Assembly (NCBI GenBank): GCA_036365455.1
Contig: JAWQUS010000022.1
Coordinates: 5,766,001-5,830,000 of the forward strand
Source: Macrosoma leucophasiata
Taxonomy: Eukaryota; Arthropoda; Insecta; Lepidoptera; Hedylidae
DNA: 64,000 nt
Reading direction: 5' to 3'
The translations under genes and the position numbers were made by a program. How positions within the stretch are numbered: the stretch's first letter is position 1; each line of letters opens with the position of its first letter. Under the pieces are notes generated by a model. It worked only from the letters and a program-made list of their open reading frames with translations, had not been told where the DNA came from and did not search any database. This document shows, one piece after another, positions 46,001 to 58,244 of this stretch.

Positions 46001-49000
46001 GTTATTGGGGAGGGGTAGGCGGAGAGGGAGGGGAAGGGAGAAAGAGAGGGAGGGAGAGAGATTGAGGGAGAGAGGGAAAGAGAGAGGGAGGGGAGAGAGA
46101 GTGGGGTGAGAGAAAGGGAGGGGGTGAGAGAGAGGAAGGGGGAGAGAGAGAGAGAGAGTGAGAGAGGGAGGGGTGAGAGAGAGAGGGAGGGGGAGAGACA
46201 GGGAGGGAGAGAGATTTTTTCCGCTAGTGAGCGATGGGGTGGTCACCATAGAGCAACTATGGAGGGGAGAAGCCATAGCGTTTATTACCGATGCAAAATA
46301 GTCTGTCATTTTTTGCGGGGGGAAATACGTGTGACACACTCACACTACAAAAATCGTCTATTACTACAAAACTCACACCTTAACCTCAACAAAATACCTA
46401 AACAATTTCACGCACACATTTAGATATCTGGGCGATAGGCATACGACCATTTGGTCTTGTACTTTGACAGAGGGGAAAGCCTGCTGTGGCTACTCCCCTC
46501 CGGTCCGCCGCGGCCGGTGGCCCGTGTCACACCGCGGACACTTTGCCAAAATTCCATACAAACGCTTAATTTGGTTTCTATTACACAGCCATCAATCAGT
46601 GACGTGTATTTACACGTGCACCTGTGTGCGTAGCACAAAATACCAACCGTCGCCCATAAGAGGGGAAGGGGTTGAGTGATGCGGGCAAATCGGGCGGGAC
46701 GTCGAAGTGTCCATTCTATACGATACGATACGATACGATATAGCATGAAAGTAAGTTGAACGCGGTCGAGATGAGATCTTTGCGCAAGATCTGCGGTGTA
46801 TCACTCACCGATCGCGTTCGTAATGAAGATGTAAGAAAGAGACTTTGTGTGAATGATAGTATCGGTGTAAAAATGAAAAAAGGCATGCTCCGATGGTTCG
46901 GGCATATAGAAAGAATGTCGAATGAGCGAATGACTAAACATATATACAATGCGAATGTGGATGGTTGCAGAGGCCCAGGAAGACCAAGGCTGACCTACCA
47001 TGACCAAATAGGTCGAATTCTGTCTGATGGTGGGGTCAAAAGTCTTAGGAATCGGCGTGCATGTATGAAGAGAATGATGAAGGTAGACGAGGCACGAGAG
47101 GTTTGTCTGAACCGGGATGTCTGGCGCTCTACACTCTCTGCCTACCCCGTTAGGGACCTGGCGTGAAGATACATACATACATTACTACTTATAGAATGGA
47201 CACTTCGACGTCCCGCCCGATTTGCACACATACACAACCCCTTCCTCTCTTATGGGCGACGGTTGGTATTTTGTACGTGCTACGCACACATGTGCGCGTG
47301 TAAATACACGTCTCTGATGGATAGAAACCAAATTAAGCGTTTGTATGGAATTTTGGCGGATTGTCCGCGGTGTGGTAATAGCAATGCCATTATATTTAAA
47401 AAAAAAAAGTGTATCCCATGTTGTTTTTCCACTCCACAGAGCGTAGCAAGGAGATCAACACGCTCCTGAACGACTGCCAAGTGTCCACGGACAGCCTCAG
47501 GAAGGACTTGTACGCGACCTTCCAACATGAGATACAGGAACTGCCGCCCGTCATACTCTATGATTCCACTGATTATTATGTGAGTATAATAATAATATGT
47601 GTGCAGTTGCACAATGATGTTATTATTATATCGGAGGCCTTATGGGCGTTTTGAAAACATCCGACAGCGGGTTGGCCACTAACCCGCCCACCTCCACCAA
47701 TCCGCATTGGGGCAGCGTGGTGGAGTAAGCTCCAGGCCTCCCACTGAAAAGGGGCGAGACTCGTGCCCAGCAGTGGGACGTATAATGGGTTGCCATGATA
47801 TATAATAATAATGTTTTCAAACTGCCCATAAGGCCTCCGACAAGGTTTAACAACTGCTATCTATCGATAGCAACCGGGACCGACGGCTTAACGTGCCCTT
47901 CGAAGCACGGAAACGCGCATTTTTTAATTTGCCACTTGCCATCACACACCCGACCGCGCCCGTATCTCTTAACCGAGTAGATCGCTTACGATCTACACCA
48001 GCCGCGGGGTCATGCGCGCTTCTATGTGATGCGCTACTATTTGGTGCAGCCGTGGGATCTTGTTTCTTATTTTCTACTCTAGGTACTTTTTTAAATAGGT
48101 GTAAGATATTTTTTTTGTCAACCCTTTTTAAATGTTTTTATTTTGTGTAACGTATTTGTATTGTAAATGTTTATTTTTGATTAATGCAGTACCTGATATT
48201 GGTATGGGAGCTGCACCAATAAATGTTATTTCTTCTTTTTTTTTTTCTTCTTTTTTGAGTATAATTGTCTTTTATTAATGGGCTCGATAGACTTTGTCTT
48301 GTCAGGCGCGTTCCTTTTTTTTTGGGCGGGGAAATCCATCTTGAGCATTTCGTTTGGGGGAGCAGACGGTGGGTAGTGTAATATTAATTACGAGACCGCA
48401 TATCTTTTATATTATTATTTTTTCTTTTTTTTTACGTTTTTTTTTAATTTATTTTCAGTCCTCTTCGACGGCGGTAGAAAAAATAGATGAGGTAAGTTTT
48501 TTTTAAAACGAAAGGTTTATTGATTTCTTAGTGTTATTGACTTTTTAACCTTCGGTAACTGTCTACTTGAAAGTTTTATAAAATGTGTGAAATATATTAT
48601 TTTACCGTCAATATACATTTTCTCACAAAAATTGCATTGTTTAGTGAAAATAAAATCAATCAATCAATCATTCAATATTTAAAATCAAAAAATCAAATAT
48701 TTTTCCCGATTAAAGTTCAATTGCGCGCTAAAACGATGTGTATGTACTGTGTACTGTCATACCTCGTCTTCCATCTTATTAAAACTGATCATTTGTATCG
48801 TATCTACGTAGTCCAATGACTTCGTCTGTCGCATGTTTTCTTATGACAGCATCACGTAAAATGATAGTCCATAAACCGACTTTACAGACAACCTATTTCT
48901 TTTAATGTATAAGAAAAACTGCATTTATTATGTCATGGAAGTGGCAAACAATGCAGTTGCACAATGATGTTAAGTGATGACTGCAGCCTATAGACACCCA

Positions 49001-52000
49001 CACAAAGACCAACGTCAAAATGCAGATGCATTACCACTTCTGAGGCCTAAGGTGTTATGCCTCTGTGCCGGAAATTACAGGGCCGTACATTACCACCTGA
49101 CCGGAACACGATAGTGCTGAACATTACCATTTGGCGGCAAGTATATTAGGTAATGCGGTAAAAGTAAACTATACCCGCGTGCTCCATCACTGGAGCTCTA
49201 CCACCAGTAAAATTTTGGGATAAAATATTACCTATTTTAGAAATGCCTAAAATCGATTCAGTTATTGATTTTGAACAATCTTGTTTCGGGTTGTACATTT
49301 AATAATTATTTTGTATTGCAGATGCCGACAGGGAAACGACGTATGACGTCAGCGTCCGAGCCGCCGGCTAAGAAGGCGGCCATACCGCTCGGATACACTC
49401 CTCTAGACACAGGCAATGGGAATAATGTATGTATGAATAATATATTATTTATATATTAATTTTATATTTAGGTATGTATGGATTTATGGGGATAAAAGTA
49501 GCCTAAGTTACTCCTAATCACATCAGCTATCTACCCGTGGATGTCCCGTCAAAGTCGGATACACTCCAATTCTACTTATTTGTATGTCGGTATGTATGTA
49601 TGTATGGATGTATGGAGATAAAAGTAGCCTAAGTTACTTCTTATCACATCAGCTATCTGCCAGTGAAAGTCCCGTCAAAATCGGTCCAGCCGTTCCCAAG
49701 ATTAGCCCCGCCAAACAGACAGACAGACAAAATTGTAAAAAATGTTGTTTTGGTATATGTACCATGTATACATACATATTCATTTAGTAAAAAGCGGTTA
49801 TTTTAATACCAAAACAACTTTTTTTTTTTTCAATTTTTGTCTGTCTGTCTGTTTCGCGAGGCTAATCTTGGGAAAGGCGGGACCGATTTTGACGGGACTT
49901 TCACTGGCAGATAGCTGATGTAATAACTTAGGCAACTTTTCTACTAACTGCGCCCACGACTTTGTCCGGGTACATACTGAACTATCATAAATTCTCACGC
50001 GGACAACGTCGTGGGCACAGCTAGTATCACATATAATCATTATTAAATCGGTTTTTTCCCCTCGTATTGACTATCACAGATACGTTACAACTGAGGTCTC
50101 AGGGTTAGGTCAAAGGTCATGTGATGTGTTGCCACAACACATCTGTATTTTGACCTTTGACCTTTGAATAACCCAGATTTTTGTGTAGACGTCTATAGGC
50201 CGCAGTCATCACTTAACATCAATATGAGATAAATGCTTGTATGCCACCTTCATTAAAAAAAAAAATATAAACATATCACTAACTGCTATGGTATTTTTTT
50301 TAAACAAATCAATTTTTTGTTTTCAGGAATCGAAGTCGATGGTTATAGATGATAGAATAGATGACGATGTAAGTAATAAATATCATCATTCATTGTTTTT
50401 ATATTATTTCGCATTAACACATGCTTGTGAAATATATTTTATTTTTAAAGAAAAATTTGACTTCAGGCGAGACTCGAACTCGCGACCTACTGGGAATCTA
50501 GTCCAGCCGCTCTTCCAATTGAGCTACTGAAGCCCTGCCCGATTTGTCAAATCTTTCCTTCACATCTATTGCCAGTAGGTCGCGAGTTCGAGTCTCGCCT
50601 GAAGTCAAATTTTTCTTTCCATTTTTCTTTAAAAGTAAAATATCATCATTCATTACTTCAACTGAACGATGTCCACTGCTGGACCAAAGCCTCTCAGTGA
50701 GGAGGGTTTGCCATAATCGCCACGCTAGGCATAAACTATGTAAATAGCGACAGGTACAATTTGATTGATTACTGTTTGAGTGTGGGGGGAATCATGGGAC
50801 TATAATGATAAATATTAAAAAATAATAAAAAAAAATTGTCAATTGTAACAAATTCAATAACATATTTTTTTGTGATTATGTATGTGTGTATATTCGCGCC
50901 AGGTCCCTAACGGGGTAGGCAGAGAGTGTGGAGCTTTATCATAAGACGCTGATGTCTTGCGTTTTTGGTATAATCGCCTGTGTACGCTTAATGATTGAAA
51001 GAAGGAAAATGTTTTTATTTCGAATAGATCTTTACAGATACTTTCAAAACGTCAAAAAATAAAATACCTAGAGTGAATAACCATTACATATAGTAAAAGC
51101 AAAAACATATATTAATAGTATATTAAAATTAGAATTAAAAGTACTTAGTTAAATGTAATTATCACAAAATTTTTCGATTCCTTCAATGATGATAAATGAA
51201 GAAAAAGAAAAACTTATTCGTCAAAATTAAAGTTATTCACTTAGTAGAGTTCCAAGTGCAGCCAGTGTCTGCCAGTGAAAGCCCCGACAAAATAGTTCCA
51301 GCCGTTCCTGAGATTAGCGGGAACAAACAAACAGACAGACAGAAGACAAAATGGTAAAAAAAATTGTTGTGGTATATGTGTGTATACATTTTTTTTTAAA
51401 CGCTTACACTCACAGCCCCATTGTAGGTATAAACCTGTGTCGTGGGTGCCGTTGTACACGCACAACACATACACAAACACCCAGACCCGAAACAAATATC
51501 TGTAGGCCATAAAAATATCGGTCCCGGTGCGAGGATCGAACCCTGGGACTGACCGGGTCGTCGAATGCATTTAGTAAAAACCGGTTATTTTTATATTACA
51601 AACAGACCCTCCAATACTACTGATTTGTATAGATATAGATAACCCTCGTCCCCCGCTCCCCCCGCTCCCCCCGCAGAGCCCGGAGGCGGAGGTGGCGGTG
51701 GTGAAGCTGTCGGCGGAGGCGGCGCCCGCGGACCTGCCGGCGGCGGGCGGGGAGCTGGCGCGGCCGCCGCTGCAGGCCGGCGCCCTGCTGTACGCCATGA
51801 GCGCCACGGGCCCCTGGCACCGTGTGCGCGTCACCGACGTGCAGCCCAAGCCAGCGGTGACAGATTTGGAATTCAAAAAATTAACAAAAAACGTAAAAAC
51901 ATAACTTCACGCCTGTAATCCCCGAAGGCGAGCATGTGTGCGAGCACCCGCGATTGGCCGGTTACGTATTGGCCCATGTAACAGGTGGCGAGCCTTTTGA

Positions 52001-55000
52001 CATCTCCGGGCACGTTACCAAACTTCGAGGTGCTGGGAAACTTCCGGAAAATGCAAAAAACCCAATAGAACCAGAGATAAAGAACCTTGCACCATTATCT
52101 CTGATAAACCCCTACCCGGGAACCCTCAGTGTGGTAGTAGTGGTCTGCTACCACTAGGCTACCGAGGCAGTTATCAATTATCAATAGTGTTGCATATGTG
52201 CAACCCGTTCATTTTACCGACAAACTCTTCATTACAAATCCAACGTTTCGCAACCTTTTCGTTTCACATCTCAACTTTCCACAACTACGTCACTACATAA
52301 AGAATTCACTTGGCAAACAAATTATTACAAAACTATTCATTTCGTAACTCATCACTTCATAATGTTTTTGATGTTATACATTTACGTAATCAAATGTTTG
52401 TGAAATAATTATTAGTATACGAATCGTTGAGTTATGAAATGATACAACTTTTTTTTATGTAATGGAAGTGGCAAGCAAGCATGCAGTTCACATTGATGTT
52501 AAGTGATGACTGCAGCCTATAGACAACCACACAAAACCAAGGTCAAGATACCACTCCTGAGGCCTAAGATGTTATGCCTCTGTGCCGGAAATTATGATAG
52601 TGCTGAACACCACCATTTAGCGGCAAGTATATTAGGTAATGCGGTGGTGCCTACACCCGCGAGCTCCTTTACTGGAGCTCTACCACCAGTAAAAAACTGA
52701 GGAATTATTAGTGTACAAAACGTTGGTTTTGAAATGAAGATTGATGTGAAAAAGGTTTTTTTACCAATACTGTTGCATATGTGCAGGTCAAGCCCGCGGA
52801 CAATGTTTTGGAAGTTTAAAAAAAAATATATTTCTTTTTTACCAATATTGTTGCAAATGTGCAGCCAAAACCTGTCAATGATTTAAAATTTATTGAAAAA
52901 AAAAAAAAATTTTTCTTACTCTCTGTTAACTTTTTTAAAACCAGTACTGTTGCAAATGTGCGGCTCTAGCCCACAATCAAAGATGTCTCAATTAATGACT
53001 GCAAAATGTGGTGCGTGTGAAAAGTTCTATTCATCTTCATAATAAAATATCAACCCAATCACGTGGTGTAGTTGTTGTACGTGTGAGGTGGCCCTTATTT
53101 GGCTATTTTCTATTATTTTCAGTACGGCCAAAGATACACTATGTGCACTGTGGAATTCAAGAATAAAGCGGGCAAGAATCAGACCAAGATTTTAGCGGCC
53201 AAGTGTCTTGCTTACGCCGAGCCGGCCAACGTCAGGATGACTATAGGTAAATAATCTGATTTCATAAAAAAGCCGGATGGACCGACGACCTGGTGAAGGT
53301 CGCGGGCAATCGCTGGATGAGGGCGGCCCGGGACCGTTCGTTGTGGCAATCTTTGGTGGAGGCCTTTGTTCAGCAGTGGACGTCTTTTTGCTGAAATGAT
53401 GATGATGATAAAAAAAACTAAACTTCACGCCTATAATCCCAGAAAGGGTAGGCAGAGGTAAACGCATGCGTTCAAGCATACATGCAAACAGGTGACGAGC
53501 GTATTTTTTTTTCTTTTTTTTAAACATACTTATAACTATTGTACAATTTGAACTACGTCAAAAAGCCTGAAGAGGTTTGTGCTGATGCAGGTATTCGTTC
53601 AACATGTAAAATTCATAACAAGTTGGTACAGTATTCCATCTTACCAACGGATACAATGTATGTAAATGTCTTAATATTAATGTGTTATTATACATAACAA
53701 TGTATACAATTTAAATGTAATATAGGTCGCGCCACGTAAAAAGAACGCTGGAAGAAAGTAGAAGGGATGTGTTCGCACATCGGTACACTCGCGCACGAAA
53801 GTACTAGCCCTATTGGTTTATTTTTGATCTAGCTTTCGCTTGCGGTTTCGTGTATTGGTAGGCAGATTGAAAACGCCGCACCTCATACCACCAAATAGAT
53901 CGATAAATCGTCTACTGCGCAGCTTGACCGCCAGCGTTCTTTTTACCTGGCGCGACCTATACACCTAATAACAATTTGCAAAGTTAAAAATAATAAAAAT
54001 AGATTAAATAAAAAATCTTATCCTGATATCTGAATACAAAAACTCAATTACGTAGGTATCATACATTATTGCCATCTCTGGGCGCATTTCCAAACTCCAT
54101 GGTACTGGGAAACTTTCAGAAAATAGAATAATTCTTCTGCTTGTACAGTTAGACAACCGAACAATGGCTTTCAAATCATTATATTAGTGCGATACGCAAA
54201 TACACTTAGAACTACCGCCAATACAATCGCCAATCCCCTTTCCAAGCGTGAACATTATGGCGTGTTGTCACCTAATGACGCACAACCCAGTTGTGGACAA
54301 CTTTAGGTTTTTTTTAAATGGGGTAATAAAATAAATATTACCTAGGCGGCTTGTGTTGAGACGGCGCTGTTCTACTTCACCGGGCATATGGTGAGCGCAA
54401 AGGACTCTCAGTCTAAATAAATTCACACAACTGCCTACGGGAGAGCCAAGCGGGTCCGATTCGCGATGTGGGGATACATAAGAAAATATATATGCGATTA
54501 GTGGTGAAGATCATACGCGATCGGTAGAGCATTAGTGTGTGATGGGTGACCGCTAGTGGCAAATAAAAATGCGCGTTTCCGTGCTTCGGAGGGCACGTTA
54601 AGCCGTCGGTCCCGGTTGCTATCGATAGATAGCAGTCGTTAAACCTTGCCGGAGGCCTTATGGGCGGTTTGAAAACATCCGACAGCGGGTTTGCCACTAA
54701 CCCGTATCTCCACCAATCCGCATTGGAGCAGCGTGGTGGAGTAAGCTCCAGGCCTGCTCCAAAAAGGGGAGAGACTCGCGCCCAGCAGTGGGACGTATAA
54801 TGGGTTGCCATTATTATTATTATATACACACTTTTGTGCTGCAGGTACCCGTGCCATCGCCTGGTTCAAGGATCCTGTGACTTCGAAGGAGTATTACTCT
54901 TCGGGTATAGTAGCGGAAGTGCCAAACCCTGTTAATATGTACAGGTGAGCTATTTTACTGACGGTAGAGTTTACGACCCCTAAATTCGATCCCCTGGTCA

Positions 55001-58000
55001 GGGGTGACCTGCTACCGCTAGACCTAGACCACACCGCGGACACTCCGCCAAAATTCCATACAAACGCTTAATTTGGTCTCTATTACACAGATATCAATCA
55101 GTGACGTGTATTTACACGCGCACCTGTGTGCGTAGCACGTAGAGAATACCAAACGTCGCCCATAAGTGGCGAGGAGGTTGAGTGAGGCGAGGAAATCGGA
55201 CGGGGCGTCGAGGCGTTCATTCTATACGTAGTATTATTACATATTCTCTGCCTAGACCAGCGGTTCCCACACTATTTTTCTTGTAGACCCCTTTAAATTT
55301 GTTTCTGGTTTCGGTGGACCCCCTTGCTAACATTTATATCACTTATTTTATTTAAAGAAAAATGGAAAGAAAAATTTGTCTTCAGGCGAGACTCGAACTC
55401 GCGGCCTACTGGGAATCTAGTCCAGCCGCTCTTCCAATTGAGCTACTGAAGTCCTGCCCGATTTGTCAAATCTTTCCTTCACATTTATTGCATCGCTTTA
55501 TGGTAGCAGCAACGCCATCTATTGCCAACTATGCTAGTTTGACAAATCGGGCAGGACTTCAGTAGCTCAATTGGAAGAGCGGCTGGACTAGATTCCCAGT
55601 AGGCCGCGAGTTCGAGTCTCGCCTGAAGTCAAATTTTTCTTTCCATTTTTCTTTAAATAAAATATATTTCACAAGCATGTGTTAATGCGAAATAATATAA
55701 AACATTTATATCACTTTCCCATATATCCCATATTTATTTACGCATACACGTAGACCCCATCGAGTCTCCCATGGACCCCAAGAGGTCTATATGGACCACT
55801 TTGGGAATCACTGGCCTAGACTAAGGCAGTTACCTTATTACTTTTAAATGAAATCAATACAAATACAAAATTCATTTACGTGCTACAAAATGATCACGAA
55901 TATTACAATGTGCATCTGCGTGTGAACTAAGCGACAAGCTTGTATCTCAGACAGCAGTGCTCTTTCATTCGAAGGATAACAATCGCTTATAGCAAAAAAT
56001 ATGGAATGGCTTTGGTCGTTAAAATATAAGTGTAAAACTGTTTTATATAAAGAAAAATTTAAACAAATGTTTGTAGAGAACCTTTCTTTGTGTATAATAT
56101 GTTAGTGTGGGTATGTGTGTGAGAGGAGGTGTGAGGTGTGTTTATTGTTATGAAATATGTAGGTATATGAAGTCTTTAGAAAAATACAACATAGGAACAC
56201 ACGACATAGTACATAATTTAATTAAAGAACTGCCTCGGTAGCCTAGTGGTAGCAGGCCACTACTACTACGCTGAGGTCCTGGGTTCGATTCCCGGGTAGG
56301 GGGTTATCAGAGATAATGGTGAAAAAGCCTTTATCTCTGGTTCTATTGGGATTTTTCCATTTTCTGGAAATTTCCCAGTACGTCAAAGTTTGGTAATGTG
56401 CCCGGAGATGTCAACAGGCTCGCCACCTGTTACATGGGCCAAAACGTAACCGGCGAATCGTGGGTGTTTGCATGTATGCTTGAATGCATGCATTTATTTC
56501 TGCCTACCCCTTCGGGGATTACAGGCGTGAAGTTACGTAATATTTCGATAGTTAGGTACACTAAGTAATAACTATAATTAACTAAGTTAGCCTCATTTCC
56601 ATCACTCAACAATGCAAAATAATCTGTTAATAATAATAACATAATAATAGCAACCCATTATACGTCCCACTGCTGTGCACGAGTCTCTCCCCTTTTTGGG
56701 GGGAGGAACGGGCTAGAGCTTATTCCACCACGCTGCTTCAATGCGGGTCGGTGGAAATACGGGTTAGTGGCCAACCCGCTGTCGGATGTTTTCAAAACAA
56801 GGCCTCCGACAAGGTTTAACGACTGCTATCTATCGATAGCGACCGGGACCGACGGCTCAACGTGCCCTCCGAAGCACGGGAACGCGCATTTTAATTTGCC
56901 ACTTTCACCCATCACACACCCGACCGCGCCCGTATCGCTTAACCGAGTAGATCGAGTAAGTAAGCGATCTACACTAGCCGCGGGGTCATGAGGGATTCAT
57001 AATAATCTGTTACAGATACCTAATATTCTTCGACCACGGCTACGCTCAGTACGCGCGCCACGGCCACACGCGCCTCGTGTGCGAGTGCTCGCCGGCCGTG
57101 TGGGAGGAGGTGGACCCCAACTCGCGCGAGTTCGTGCGCAAGTACCTGCTGGCCTACCCCGAGCGGCCCATGGTGCGGCTGCACGCCGGGCAAAACTTGA
57201 AGACCGAGTGGAAAGGCGAGTGGCTTGAATGAGGTGGAGCCCCAGTGACGGCGATCGCGGGCGTAGGCACCGCATTACCACTTACGGTGGTCCCATCAGA
57301 ACACCAGCGCTGTAGTGCCAACTACAGCAATCAGCTGAGATGGGTACCATTTTTTTGGTCTCACACATACATCATGCCGTTAGTCGTGTTAAGTTGTCGT
57401 CCCTGTTTTTATTATTATGTTTTTTTTTTGTTTTTTTTACTATTTTATTATTTTTGTGTATTTAGTGATGTATTGTGTGTGTCCAAAAATAAACTATTTC
57501 TATTCTATTCTAATATACTTGCCGCTATATGGTAGTGTTCAGCACTGTCGTGTTCCGGTCAGGTGGTAATGTATGGCCCTGTAATGTCCGGTACAGAGGC
57601 TCCATACGATGATATTAAGCAATATGGTCACTTTAACTGCCTCGGTAGCCTAGTGGTAGCAGGCCACTTCTACTGCGCTGAGGTCCTGGGTTCGATTCCC
57701 GGGTAGGGGGTTATCAGATAATGGTGTAAAGTCCTTTATCTCTGGTTCTATTGGAATTTTTCCATTTTCTGGAAATTTCCCAGTACCTCGAAGCTTGGTA
57801 ATTTGCCCGGAGATGTCAACAGGCTCGCCACCTGATACATGGGCCAAAACGTAACCGGCGAATCGTGGGTGTTCTAACGAAACTTGGGTAACTTCAATTA
57901 GTTAGGCTCCTTTTTTTTTACGTCTAATATGGTCTTCTTTATTCGCTTAACAGGCCGTTGGTGGGCATCTAAGGTGTTGGCAGTGGATGCTTCGTTGGCC

Positions 58001-58198
58001 AAAGTACAATTCCTGCACTGTCCGCGTGTGGAGTGGATATACCGCGGCTCTACTCGTCTAGCGCCTCTGTATCTGGAGCTGCAGGCGGCCGAGAGGCACC
58101 GCCCTCGGGCTCTGCCCCGCATTCAAGGGCTTTCTAGGGTATGTACACATACACGCGCACACACCCACATATACACACGAATACATTCTCACGCTCGC

Positions 58199-58244
<46 letters not shown>

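Noticed and set aside
46106..46423. 105-codon Arg/Glu-rich protein
   Set aside because: It is the translation of the polypurine tract joined to family H.
48583..48819. 78-codon frame in an intron
   Set aside because: No conserved motif and no repeat; likely chance in AT-rich DNA.
56232..56310. Functional tRNA in family F
   Set aside because: The head is tRNA-derived but is joined to a conserved 220-bp SINE body, and no intact anticodon arm is evident.
57216..57240. GT donor at 57220 for exon 19
   Set aside because: It shifts the frame and gives an early stop, whereas the GC donor restores the conserved Tudor sequence.
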